A program made the translations under genes and the position numbers. From IMG/VR virus record IMGVR_UViG_3300025853_000086, positions 1-60,123 of that record: DNA of 60,123 bases. One strand, given 5' to 3'. The notes below the pieces were generated by a model. The model worked only from the letters and a program-made list of their open reading frames with translations. It had not been told where the DNA came from and ran no database searches. This document shows positions 21,327 through 30,654 of the stretch, one piece after another. Position 1 is the stretch's first letter; each line of letters opens with the position of its first letter. The stretch comes from a virus.

Positions 21327-22148
21327 TTACATGACACCATCGTCAAATTCTTCTGGGGTAAGGTCATCGTCCGAAGCATCAACCTTCGCCGCTTCTTGTT
21401 CTTTGACCTGTACCTCACCTGCTTTTACAGATTTAGCAAACGCCATTGCCATATCAAACAGGGTTGCATCGTCTGGGTCTTGTGGGTTTAAACCACGCTC
21501 GCGTGTGATATCCCAACCGAACCACGAACCTTCGTCGTTTTGCTCGTGGACTGTTTTAGCACGGTACACTTGGGACATCAACGGCATGATATACACACCC
21601 TTGGCACCCTTGGCTGTTAAAGACTGGGCTTGGGTCATCCATTTACGGGCTTTCTTCAACTGGGTACTGGTCATCGTAATCAATGCACGTTGTGGGCCGA
21701 GTTCTGGGTGTAATACAAGTACAAAAAACTGTGCAGTATTTTGGAGATAGTTGCCATTGGGCAGCATATCTTGGTGGGTACGCTCATCCCTGCGGGTGGT
21801 TGCTACAATGGGGTCGGTTGGCTCATACGCCTGAACGTAACCACCACCTTGTTCGCGGGGCTTCCACTCTACAAACCTACGGCTGTAGTGGCAGGGAATA
21901 AGCTGGACACCTTCCTCGCCGTTGTACACTTCGTTAAGTACAGTATTAAAGAACATACCTTCCTCGGCACCTTCTACATAAGCACCGTCACGCTTATTTT
22001 TCTGTGGTGACATGGCTTGCAGAATACGCAGGAATGGGATGGCAAGGTCTTCGCTGGTTACTTCGCTAAAGCCTAGGTCGCCAAACTCTTCAAAACCCTC
22101 GTACACAGTAGGCAGGGCATCTGTTTTAGTTGCTACTTCTTTAGTCAT
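21327..22148 (-). CDS. Putative single-stranded DNA-binding protein
   Basis: This 273-residue protein starts MTKEVATKTDALPTVYEGFE. The pattern AIPFLRILQAMSPQKNKRDG, then VQLIPCHYSRRFVEW, then ALITMTSTQLKKARKW fits a conserved phage family often placed as ssDNA-binding. The very acidic C-terminal tail (KVDASDDDLTPEEFDDGVM) is the hallmark of SSB-type partner-recruiting tails. It sits at the head of the replication operon. A recombination mediator role is possible; the assignment is moderate. Confidence 0.6.
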   Translation of the reverse strand: MTKEVATKTDALPTVYEGFEEFGDLGFSEVTSEDLAIPFLRILQAMSPQKNKRDGAYVEGAEEGMFFNTVLNEVYNGEEGVQLIPCHYSRRFVEWKPREQGGGYVQAYEPTDPIVATTRRDERTHQDMLPNGNYLQNTAQFFVLVLHPELGPQRALITMTSTQLKKARKWMTQAQSLTAKGAKGVYIMPLMSQVYRAKTVHEQNDEGSWFGWDITRERGLNPQDPDDATLFDMAMAFAKSVKAGEVQVKEQEAAKVDASDDDLTPEEFDDGVM

Positions 22149-22150
22149 GG

Positions 22151-22711
22151 TTATATTCCTTTCTTGGGAGTTACGATTTTTGTTTTTTCGCCTATAAACA
22201 AGCCAAACATGTCAGCGGGGATGTTAGCCCCTTTCTCGGTTTGGTCTTTTACAAACGCCTTAAGTGTCATGGGTTCTACCCACTTTTTAGTGCTGACTGC
22301 CATACCTTTCTGCTCGAGGTCTCGCGCAAACAGTTCGGCTTGCTCCTCTTGCCCACGCACAAAATTAGTAGCCACTTGGTTTTTGATTAAATCACCAAAG
22401 CCGTTATCCACTAACCAACTGAACGCTTGGTCGGTTTTATCTTTGGGGATGCTAGCACTGTAGAACTTACCTACAGAAACACTAGACCCGTCAGCTAATT
22501 CCAACTTGGATATGCCATACTCCGACATAGCAGCAGGTAGTTGGTCCTCGGAAATAGAGCGGAGTGCCTTTTTAGTTTCTTTTACTTCTTCCTCGAGTTC
22601 GGCAATGCGTAACTCTAAGGTTTGTTGGGTTCTAGCTAGGCTGCTAACCTTGCTGAGGCCTTGTTCGTCAACAGAAGAAAGTTCTCCCGCCGCTTGCTCA
22701 AAATCAACCAT
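22151..22711 (-). CDS. Conserved coiled-coil phage protein
   Basis: This 186-residue protein has an N-terminal coiled coil (about 25-60: TLELRIAELEEEVKETKKAL) and a conserved C-terminal part (KFYSASIPKDKTDQAFSWL, then NGFGDLIKNQVATNFVRG). I recall this layout from T7-like and marine podoviruses in the early region, without an assigned function. It ends 3 bp from the SSB-like gene and overlaps the upstream gene by 8 bp. Confidence 0.7.
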   Translation of the reverse strand: MVDFEQAAGELSSVDEQGLSKVSSLARTQQTLELRIAELEEEVKETKKALRSISEDQLPAAMSEYGISKLELADGSSVSVGKFYSASIPKDKTDQAFSWLVDNGFGDLIKNQVATNFVRGQEEQAELFARDLEQKGMAVSTKKWVEPMTLKAFVKDQTEKGANIPADMFGLFIGEKTKIVTPKKGI

Positions 22712-23036
22712 CGGTAGGGTCTCCTGTTTTATGGTAAAGGTCTGCTTCTAAGGGGAGGTATTTGGCAAGCTGCCTGTCCCACTTAAGCATTTTGAATCTG
22801 CCATTGTTATGCCTACTAGCAATAGCAGCCGAAAGAGCAATAATCGCAGGGTCACCGGCAAGTAATATGTAGTCTTGGTCGTTAAACTTGGATAGCTTGC
22901 GGTTAATCTTGCGAATAGCAGGTTGGGTAGACCAAGCTGCTTGCTCCTCTGCGGGGATAAGTATTTCAAGATCGCCAAAGGTACTAGCGTCTGTAATGTC
23001 TCGGCCACGCACTTCTTGCGTTATGTAAACGGTCAT
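22704..23036 (-). CDS. Conserved early phage protein
   Basis: This 110-residue protein starts MTVYITQEVRGRDITDASTFG at the ATG at 23036 (GGAG 6 bases upstream); a GTG at 23048 is possible. Conserved-looking core: DQDYILLAGDPAIIALSAAI then GRFKMLKWDRQ. It is the first gene of the leftward early operon, downstream of element B, and so is likely the earliest expressed. The function is unknown. Confidence 0.7.
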   Translation of the reverse strand: MTVYITQEVRGRDITDASTFGDLEILIPAEEQAAWSTQPAIRKINRKLSKFNDQDYILLAGDPAIIALSAAIASRHNNGRFKMLKWDRQLAKYLPLEADLYHKTGDPTDG

Positions 23037-23410
23037 GTCTTTCTCCACATGAGTTAATTGGTATACCCTTTATTGCAAAGGGGTAGTTATAGTAGCCCAA
23101 AGATAAAAAATAGCAAACTCGTTTTTGCTCCAATATATTTCAGTAAACCACTTTACATAATAGGTCGAAATTCGCGAACGTAAGTGCTTGAAAATAATTC
23201 ATAAATTGCCGCGCGAACACGAAAGAAGTGAACAACTGAGTGATATTGTATATTGTATATCGGAAATTGTTAAAAAACTAATTTTAGTACATCCGACTTT
23301 TACTCCTATTATGTAAAGCTGTTACAATTAGACCAAACAAGAGTTGTTCTGCTGCCGCCCTACACCTATACTTACCGTACCCTAATAGAAAGGTGGGTGA
23401 GGAAAAAACA
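23037..23410. other. Divergent intergenic control region
   Basis: The only divergent promoter region of the window: early genes leave to the left and the SNF2-like gene leaves to the right. It holds element B (23151-23318) and, to its right, AAACAAGAGTTGTTC (23335-23349) with TATACT (23367-23372) 22 bases further on, a possible rightward promoter. No gene is seen in it. Confidence 0.6.
23151..23318. promoter_or_regulatory. Inverted-repeat element B
   Basis: The outer 14-mer CTTTACATAATAGG (23151-23164) is repeated as its exact complement at 23305-23318. The left end matches element A over 27 of 28 bases, the 15-mer GCCGCGCGAACACGA (23208-23222) is identical, and a GATAT-GTATATT stretch is shared; element B lacks about 45 bp of the right half. 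It lies at the head of the early operon as element A lies at the head of the terS/late operon, in the same orientation. Confidence 0.75.
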
Positions 23411-24850
23411 ATGCGATACAGATTCAAGTACAAGCCGTACCAACATCAGCTTGATGCTTTGGAAAAGGCATGGGATAAACCCTTTTTTGCGTTCTTCATG
23501 GATATGGGCACCGGAAAGTCTAAGGTGCTTATAGATAATATGTCTATGCTGTATGACAAAGGCCGTATTACCGGAGCGTTAATTGTTGCACCCAAAGGGG
23601 TGTACAAAAACTGGGAGCGTAAAGAGCTGCCCACACACCTGCCCGACCATGTAAAAGTGAACATCGTGGCGTGGTCACCAGAAAAAACAAAAAAGAAAGA
23701 AAAAGAGCTAGCTACGTTGTTCGAGGTTAGCGACGACTTGCAAATCTTCGTTATGAACGTGGAAGCCTTTTCTAGCAAGCGGGGGGTGGATATAGCAGGT
23801 AAGTTTTTGTTTTGTCATAAAGCTCTTTTAGCCGTGGACGAAAGCACCACCATAAAATCTAAAGACGCAGGTCGCACAAAAAACCTGTTGAAACTAGCAC
23901 GGAAGTCTCCCTACCGCAGGATCCTAACCGGATCTCCGGTTACCAAGTCTCCTTTGGATTTGTTTACCCAGTGCGAATTTTTAGAGGACAGCGCCCTAGG
24001 CCACGGCAGTTTTTGGACATTCCAAAGCCGGTACGCCAAATTGGTTCGCACTACGATGGGTGCCCACTCGTTTAACAAAATAGTAGGTTATCAAAATTTA
24101 GACGAGCTTAACGGCATAATAGAACCGTTTAGTTTTAGAGTGCGCAAAGAAGATTGCTTAGACTTACCCGACAAGGTATACACCAAGCGCACCGTAGAGC
24201 TAACTAAAGAGCAAGCCATCCTTTACGAACAAATGAAACGCAACGCCCTAGCCATTATCCAAGGCGAGGGTTTGGTTACTGCAAGTACCGTCTTAACCCA
24301 GATGTTGCGCTTGCAACAAGTGTGTTCTGGTTTTGCAAAACTAGAAGACGACCGCGTGGTCACCGTGCCAAGTAACAAACTTACCGAGCTGATGTCTGCC
24401 ATAGAGGAAATCGATGGCAAGGTTATTATCTGGGGTAATTTTACCCACGACCTGCACCTCATAGGCGACGCGTTGAAAAAAGTCTACGGCACAGAAAGTG
24501 TTGCCCTGTTTTACGGTGAAACACCCACCGAAGAGCGCCAAGACATTGTGGAAAACTTCCAAGATCCTGCTAACCCTCTGCGCTTTTTTGTTGGTCAACC
24601 ACGCACCGGCGGTTATGGCTTAACGCTTACCGAGGCCAATACTGTTATCTACTACTCCAACGGCTACGACCTAGAGGTGCGCCTCCAATCCGAAGACCGT
24701 GCCCACCGTATCGGCCAGACCAACAAAGTAACCTACATAGATTTAGTGGTGGAAAACACCCTAGACGAAAAAGTCCTGCAAGCCCTGCGTAACAAGATAG
24801 ATATCAGTACGCAGGTCATGGCAGAAGACTACAAGCAGTGGATAGTTTAG
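23411..24850 (+). CDS. SNF2-like DEAD/H helicase
   Basis: This 479-residue SF2 helicase is the only rightward gene. YQHQ (10-13) is the Q-motif-like start, MDMGTGKSKV (30-39) the Walker A, LLAVDEST motif II (DEST instead of DEAH), LTGSPV motif III, and the C-terminal lobe has TGGYGLTLTEANTVIYYSN and SEDRAHRIGQTNKVTY, the SNF2 motif VI. The ATG at 23411 has GAGG upstream; a GTG six codons earlier is possible. It converges with the last structural gene, their stops overlapping by 4 bp. It probably remodels protein-DNA complexes or forks in replication. Confidence 0.9.
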   Translation: MRYRFKYKPYQHQLDALEKAWDKPFFAFFMDMGTGKSKVLIDNMSMLYDKGRITGALIVAPKGVYKNWERKELPTHLPDHVKVNIVAWSPEKTKKKEKELATLFEVSDDLQIFVMNVEAFSSKRGVDIAGKFLFCHKALLAVDESTTIKSKDAGRTKNLLKLARKSPYRRILTGSPVTKSPLDLFTQCEFLEDSALGHGSFWTFQSRYAKLVRTTMGAHSFNKIVGYQNLDELNGIIEPFSFRVRKEDCLDLPDKVYTKRTVELTKEQAILYEQMKRNALAIIQGEGLVTASTVLTQMLRLQQVCSGFAKLEDDRVVTVPSNKLTELMSAIEEIDGKVIIWGNFTHDLHLIGDALKKVYGTESVALFYGETPTEERQDIVENFQDPANPLRFFVGQPRTGGYGLTLTEANTVIYYSNGYDLEVRLQSEDRAHRIGQTNKVTYIDLVVENTLDEKVLQALRNKIDISTQVMAEDYKQWIV

Positions 24851-27800
24851 GCTAAGGAAGCAATGCCCTGTGGTTGTCCGCGCCGCCGCTCTATTGCAGA
24901 TAGGGTAGGATCAAAGGGAAACAGCTCACTAGCCGTTGGTGTTTGTGTCGCCGCTTGTGGTGGAGCCGCCGCCGGAGCCGGTGTTGCAGCCGGAGCCGGA
25001 GCAGTGCGGTTAGGTGGCAAACGGCTAGCATCTACAGCATTAGAGTCTGGTTGTCTTGGTAACCCTTGCATACGCAACAGGTTAGGATCCATCCCAGGAG
25101 CTGGCCCCGTTGGTACCGCCGGTCCGCTGACAGGTAAGTCAACCGAGACAGACCGCTCACCTTCCCCTGTTGGCAGTTGGTCTTCTATAGAGTAATTGAT
25201 TCCATTAGCAAACAACCACGCGTTGAGCCTACGCTTAGTGGCGGGGAGCATTTGGGTACCTCCTCTAGGTGTACCTGTTAATAGAGCAGTTATTTCTGGG
25301 TCGAATATCATTTCTCGCAGAATGGCATCGGTCCGTAGACTACTATTCCTGCCTACCGCACGACTAACCACATAACCCAAAGCAGACAAGCCAGATATAC
25401 GGCCTTCGGCTGTTGCCCTTGCTAATGTACTTAACGACCGTAACGACGTGCCCGTAAGAGCCTCGAGGGCACCACCTTCGCCTATTAAACTTTCCGGTGT
25501 TATTTGCGCACCCCTGTTTAATTCACCTGTCGTCTGTAACCTGCGGAAGGTCTCCCCTGCTAACAATAAATTATCTAAGTGTTCTTGGCCGAAAGCTACT
25601 TCCAAAGATCGACGGTTCTGGTCCAAAAATTTGATAAACGTTTCTGGACTTTCCGCGTAATTCGGTTGTTTTCTGGTAACCACCTCCCACACACCACGGC
25701 GTAATGTCTTTTCCCTTTGTTGCTTGGCTGCACCAGACAACCCTGCGGTAAGCTCGGTACGCAGTTCGTTCATCAGGCTTGGGTTTTGAATAGCAGCTTC
25801 TAAAACCTTTTCTGGGTTCTCGCCGTTTTTAGCTAATGTTTGGTACAGTTGGTTCTTTTCGATAGCCGTTCGACGAGCAGTCAACTCTGCTTGGCGTTGC
25901 ACACTCTGTTGGATTAACCGTTGGGTATCCCGTAATTGGTCTATAACAGGCACACCACCAATCTCTAACCCCTCTAGCTTGGCAGCGTTCTGGTTTATGT
26001 AGGTGTTCAATTTATCTGGGTCGAACACGCCCTTACTAGGTGAGTATGTTTTGTTGCGTACATCGTCTAAAATCATAGCACCAATGTTGTTCATCATCCG
26101 TGGGTCGTCACCAAACAGGTTAACAAACTCGGTTACGGTATTACTGTTTTCTAAAAACGATTGGGCAACCTGCTCATCTGGGATAACGTAGACAGGGTTT
26201 TCTGGTGTGCTACCTGCTCCTGCACTACGCACACGGAGTGTGCCGTAACGCTCGTAAGGCTCAATCACGTTTTGATTATACCAACCACGGAACTGTTCAA
26301 AGTTATCGTTCACTTGCCCAAAGTTTTTGGCAACGTCGTCTAGCTCATCGGCAAGAATAGCCAAGTTTCGTACATCAGTTTTATTGCCTTTTGCTGCGGC
26401 AGCACCGATAGCCGAGCTGACCTGGTCACGAAACCCCTTCCATTCTTGAAAGCTCAACATCTCATTAGGGTTATCTATATATGCTCTTACTTGACTAGGC
26501 AGACCTGCGTAATCCAATGCTTCTGTCCCGTTAGCGTTTTGGAAAGAACGACGCATCCTCATTCTGGAATCACGGAACGTGGTTGGGTCTAGTATTTCGT
26601 CTGTTTCGTTTATACCCATTTTTGTAGCAAGATTTTGGGCATCGGTTTTGGCTTGGTTGTGACCTTCTATAATAGCAGCACGGATCTGCTGACCTGTTCT
26701 AGCCACTTGTCGACTACCATACTCCGGATACACCCCTGTTCTAGCATTAGCCCAAAGGGAGAAAGAATCGGTTATTCCGTTTAGCTCTGCATCTATTCCG
26801 TTAATAGTAGTTTGGTAATTACCACTAGCTTGGTCGATGATGTACAGCGGGACATCGTCAATCCCAGTACCAGAAAAGTTACTGTTGATGTAGTTCTGTG
26901 CTGCACCCAACGCTCTGTTTTTGCGTTGATTATTCAACTGATTAAACTGAGCAGACCCACGTTCCACGGCACCTGTTTCGGTAGCTATTAGGTTAGGCGA
27001 CTGTAGTCTTTCGGCAGGGCTAAACAAAATGGATTCACCTTCACCCATGTAAGGAGCAAAAGTTGTTTCTATTTGGGATGCTTGGGCTAAGTTTTGGATG
27101 CCTTCGTCGGTGGCAGAAAAAGACTGTATCTCTTGGTTGATGCCACGCAAAGCTCGCTCACCTGTTACCCCTTCCGTTGCTGTTGCGTTACCAAGGATAA
27201 AGTCAGCTTCCTCTGTTACAGCTAAAGTAACAGGCTCTGCTTTTCCTTTTATCCAGTTGAAAGCGTTGCGCACTATAGTAGGCGTGGGTAGGTTTTTAGC
27301 CACATACCATAATCCTGCGGGAGCCAAGGGTAGTAGGCCACCGGCTCCGGTCTGCGTACCAAACAAATCTTGTTCTGCTTGCATACCTATGCCACTGATA
27401 CCCGAAACACCTAATTCTATTCCGGTAGCGGCTCCTGGAGATGTCCGATACGGAGCTATCATTACTTCGCGTACACGGTTTCCAAGATTAGGGTTGTTTG
27501 CAATGGAAGTTAAATCTTCTCCCGTTTTGGAAATGATATTAGCCTTAGGAGTTAGGCTAGCGGCACGTTGGGTCATACCTGCAAAAGGAGCAGCCATAGC
27601 CATCATCTTGCCTGCTTCGCGGCCATAAGTACCAAACCCCTCGGTTGTACCTATGTTCTCACCTTTACCGTAAGACAAGATGTACGGGATGATTGTTTGT
27701 TGGGCTTCGTAATCACCTGAGTTGAAAATACGCAACAGTATGTCGCGGTCGATGCTACCTTCCGGTGCTAGACCGGAAGCTTCTATCCCACGGGAAATTG

Positions 27801-28137
27801 TATTGATTGCAGCATCTGGCAGGTAAGCCAGAGCTTCGTTTATACCCATAGCAACATCTTCTATGCCGGTGGCACGAGTAACTGTTTCTATCGGTTTGAC
27901 GACGTACTTTTCCAATACGCTTGGAAAACGAGCACCAATCACAGGATCACCTACGTTAGCCCCCGTAAAACGGGCAGACCTAGGTGTATATTCCATGCTC
28001 ATAGTAGGCTGTGGCGCAGCAACCGGAGCACTATACTCAAGACCCTCTAGTTGGGCTTGCAGCATCTCAGGAGTAAACTCGTCACTCTCTTCTTCTTGAG
28101 TTTGCTGCCCCATTACTTGCGATGGTAGCTGTGCCAT
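24847..28137 (-). CDS. Large internal virion protein (1096 aa)
   Basis: This is the largest protein, 1096 residues, predominantly helical. It has a Gln/Glu-rich N-terminus, a central hydrophobic Gly/Ala region (about 160-290), long charged helices (about 400-850) and a Pro/Ala-rich tail ending SELFPFDPTLSAIERRRGQP, a closing motif I know from marine podoviruses. Position at the end of the tail/internal block and composition suggest an ejected DNA-delivery protein, like T7 gp15/gp16 in role; no transglycosylase motif was recognised. It ends 4 bp into the convergent SNF2 gene. Confidence 0.7.
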   Translation of the reverse strand: MAQLPSQVMGQQTQEEESDEFTPEMLQAQLEGLEYSAPVAAPQPTMSMEYTPRSARFTGANVGDPVIGARFPSVLEKYVVKPIETVTRATGIEDVAMGINEALAYLPDAAINTISRGIEASGLAPEGSIDRDILLRIFNSGDYEAQQTIIPYILSYGKGENIGTTEGFGTYGREAGKMMAMAAPFAGMTQRAASLTPKANIISKTGEDLTSIANNPNLGNRVREVMIAPYRTSPGAATGIELGVSGISGIGMQAEQDLFGTQTGAGGLLPLAPAGLWYVAKNLPTPTIVRNAFNWIKGKAEPVTLAVTEEADFILGNATATEGVTGERALRGINQEIQSFSATDEGIQNLAQASQIETTFAPYMGEGESILFSPAERLQSPNLIATETGAVERGSAQFNQLNNQRKNRALGAAQNYINSNFSGTGIDDVPLYIIDQASGNYQTTINGIDAELNGITDSFSLWANARTGVYPEYGSRQVARTGQQIRAAIIEGHNQAKTDAQNLATKMGINETDEILDPTTFRDSRMRMRRSFQNANGTEALDYAGLPSQVRAYIDNPNEMLSFQEWKGFRDQVSSAIGAAAAKGNKTDVRNLAILADELDDVAKNFGQVNDNFEQFRGWYNQNVIEPYERYGTLRVRSAGAGSTPENPVYVIPDEQVAQSFLENSNTVTEFVNLFGDDPRMMNNIGAMILDDVRNKTYSPSKGVFDPDKLNTYINQNAAKLEGLEIGGVPVIDQLRDTQRLIQQSVQRQAELTARRTAIEKNQLYQTLAKNGENPEKVLEAAIQNPSLMNELRTELTAGLSGAAKQQREKTLRRGVWEVVTRKQPNYAESPETFIKFLDQNRRSLEVAFGQEHLDNLLLAGETFRRLQTTGELNRGAQITPESLIGEGGALEALTGTSLRSLSTLARATAEGRISGLSALGYVVSRAVGRNSSLRTDAILREMIFDPEITALLTGTPRGGTQMLPATKRRLNAWLFANGINYSIEDQLPTGEGERSVSVDLPVSGPAVPTGPAPGMDPNLLRMQGLPRQPDSNAVDASRLPPNRTAPAPAATPAPAAAPPQAATQTPTASELFPFDPTLSAIERRRGQPQGIASLA

Positions 28138-28146
28138 GGATTAATC

Positions 28147-30654
28147 CTACCTTAGCTGACTGTACTTTACTTTTATGGGACTGTTAGGCGGCATGTTCTG
28201 CCACAATTGGGCAGGCAGTTCTGCTGCTCGTGCTTGACTAGCTGTCATTTGGACGTAAGTATCTTTGTTCAAAGCACCTTGTTCGTCTAGCATGTTCAGG
28301 TACAGGATCTCGTTATCACGGTAAGGGAATGGGTCAGACTTATCTCCTATTGGAATACTGTCTATGGTATGTATTGGTGTATCGCCAAGGATACCACGAG
28401 CATGGGCAAGGTCATTGAACATGACTCGAGTTAACTCCTTAAAATCAACATACGCTTTTTCGGGATCTTGCCAGAATTTGCTAGGATCTACCGATAAGTC
28501 TTTAATAATGTCTTGTTCCGCTACTGCATATCGATCACTCAAGGCTTGAGCAGCAACTACTTGACGGACGAAACGTTCCATTACTGCACGACCACGATCT
28601 GTTTTAGTAAACTTGAGCCAACCATCCATGCTGTCAGGCATGATAGAAGCTACATTGTTGCTCAAGAAAGATTTGACACTGTTGTACGGGCCGACAGAGT
28701 CACTAATCATGCCGATGATGTTTTGGGCTTCCTGCAAGGCAGCTACGTTACTGGTGATTCTACGGTTGTAATTCGCAATCTGTTCAGTACTGAGGTTTTC
28801 ATACATAACACCTGTTGGTGCCAGTGTTTGTACCAGAGGGTTACCCTCGATCACTTTACCATTAGCATCGAATTTTGCAGGGGCAAGCTCAAACGCTAAA
28901 CCACCTGTTTGTGCCTGTGGTGTGCTCGCCAAAATGCGTTGCCCCGCGTTATCACCCATCTTAGGTATAATAAACACACGACCAACCGCATCTTGACTAG
29001 TAACTTCTATAGCATCGCGCTCGTTACCTACTATAAAGCCAGCGGGGGCAATTTGTGCATTGCGGACGTTGCCGTCTGGTGCCATAAAATAGCTACCGTT
29101 GAGGAAAAATCCTGGAACTTCTCTGTATCCTACAAGGGTAGTTGGGTCCGGAATCAACAAGTCTGTTTTCTGTGCATCGGTCAGGTCTAAGGCACCCGCA
29201 CCACCCATCGTTTTGATAGTGGTAGCGTCTAATGGTACTGCTCCGCTAGGCAGCTGCTGCAATCCCTGTGGGGTAACCATGCGTAAGCCATCGGCTGTAC
29301 GTTGCACGGTAATGACCTCGGACTTACCATCCGCTTTTTGATACGTATAAGGCTGTGCCGGTAACACTGCAAACGAGTTGTTAGCCGACCATGCTGCTAA
29401 AGCAGAGTTGTTAAACCTATCACTGTTCACCGTATCGGTAGAAAGACCTTTGTTCAACGCGTCTTGTCTTATTCTTAGGTAGGCGTCTTGCCAATTGTTC
29501 TGGTCGGCTTCGCTTTGTTGTATAGCCGTGCTAGCTATCTGGAACTGCTGTTGGTTAAAGCGGTCGGTCTCGGCCTGCTCTTGCCCAAACGCAAACTCTT
29601 TTAACTGCCGCTCTTGCTGTGCCTTCTGGGATGCTACTTTGCTCAGGTCGGCAGCAAAATCACCTGCGGGAGTAGTAAGCGCCTGCAAGATAGATCCTGG
29701 AGTTTGCGCTATCTGGCTACCGTAACGGGCGAGTGCTAACGCCGCTTGGATGTCTTGGTTCTGTTGGTCGCCTTCGCCAAAAAACTCTTGGGCTTCGGCT
29801 GCCAAAGCTTCTTTACTGCGGGGCTTTTGTATGTACGGCTCTAGCATAGACTGATAAGCCTGATTGATATCTTCGGCTGTTCGGTTTTGAGGCATGAACG
29901 GCTCTAAAAACCCGTAGTACTCTTCCCCAAACTGCTGCGCACTGGCAGGGTCAATCATTCTTTGGCTAGGCGGCAGATTGCCTTGCAAATACATGTTAGG
30001 CTGCTGAGTCATCGCAGGTAGCCTAGCGTAATCGGCCTGTCCTTGTGGAGTGACTCCAGGCATCATAAAAGGCGTAGGTTGACGCGGGGGTTGAAAAACA
30101 TTAAAGCCCTGCATGACTCCGGGAATGCCTGCAATCTCACCAAACCTTGGAGTACCATTATTTCGCATAACGGGCTGGGCACCTTGTTCCATCATGCTCA
30201 TGGCTTGCTGTACTTGGTCTGGCTGCGTAGCTGACGGCCCCTGTTGCTGCATCAAACTGGCTAGGCCACCTTCGCCTTCTTGCAGGGTATCCATTATCTG
30301 GAAAGTAGGCTGCAACAAAGCCAACACCGACTCCGGCGTTTTGTTAGCATCGGTCTTGCCTACCAAATCAGCTAGTTCGCTGTACCGCTGCTTGATTGGC
30401 TTTTGGTCACCCCGCAAAGCATTGATAATACCTTCCACATCCTCGGCTTGGTCTATGCTAGCAAACAACCCATCCATGCTCTCGGCTGCGGCTTGCAAAC
30501 CAGTAGCGGCGAGCATGTCTTGGTCCTGCGGGGGAGCAGCGGGCATAGGTTCGTCTAGCAAGCCACTTGTTATACCAGTCCCTAACGACGGCTGAGGAGT
30601 GACCTGTGGTGGACCAGTGAACATGCCTCGTTCGTATATTGGATTAACCGCCAT
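28147..30654 (-). CDS. Internal virion protein (835 aa)
   Basis: This 835-residue protein has a Pro/Gln-rich N-terminus. The segment RYSELADLVGKTDANKTPES followed by VLALLQPTFQIMDTL is a pattern I associate with marine podovirus internal virion proteins. Gln/Ala-rich helices fill the region about 290-390, and a mixed alpha/beta C-terminus follows. It probably forms part of the ejection apparatus with its neighbours; this is inferred from order and size. Stop/start overlap with the upstream gene is 1 nt. Confidence 0.65.
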   Translation of the reverse strand: MAVNPIYERGMFTGPPQVTPQPSLGTGITSGLLDEPMPAAPPQDQDMLAATGLQAAAESMDGLFASIDQAEDVEGIINALRGDQKPIKQRYSELADLVGKTDANKTPESVLALLQPTFQIMDTLQEGEGGLASLMQQQGPSATQPDQVQQAMSMMEQGAQPVMRNNGTPRFGEIAGIPGVMQGFNVFQPPRQPTPFMMPGVTPQGQADYARLPAMTQQPNMYLQGNLPPSQRMIDPASAQQFGEEYYGFLEPFMPQNRTAEDINQAYQSMLEPYIQKPRSKEALAAEAQEFFGEGDQQNQDIQAALALARYGSQIAQTPGSILQALTTPAGDFAADLSKVASQKAQQERQLKEFAFGQEQAETDRFNQQQFQIASTAIQQSEADQNNWQDAYLRIRQDALNKGLSTDTVNSDRFNNSALAAWSANNSFAVLPAQPYTYQKADGKSEVITVQRTADGLRMVTPQGLQQLPSGAVPLDATTIKTMGGAGALDLTDAQKTDLLIPDPTTLVGYREVPGFFLNGSYFMAPDGNVRNAQIAPAGFIVGNERDAIEVTSQDAVGRVFIIPKMGDNAGQRILASTPQAQTGGLAFELAPAKFDANGKVIEGNPLVQTLAPTGVMYENLSTEQIANYNRRITSNVAALQEAQNIIGMISDSVGPYNSVKSFLSNNVASIMPDSMDGWLKFTKTDRGRAVMERFVRQVVAAQALSDRYAVAEQDIIKDLSVDPSKFWQDPEKAYVDFKELTRVMFNDLAHARGILGDTPIHTIDSIPIGDKSDPFPYRDNEILYLNMLDEQGALNKDTYVQMTASQARAAELPAQLWQNMPPNSPIKVKYSQLR

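Noticed and set aside
24863-25195. Rightward Ala/Gly-rich 110-aa frame
   Set aside because: It is the mirror of the Pro/Ala-rich tail of the 1096-aa internal virion protein; composition explains it.
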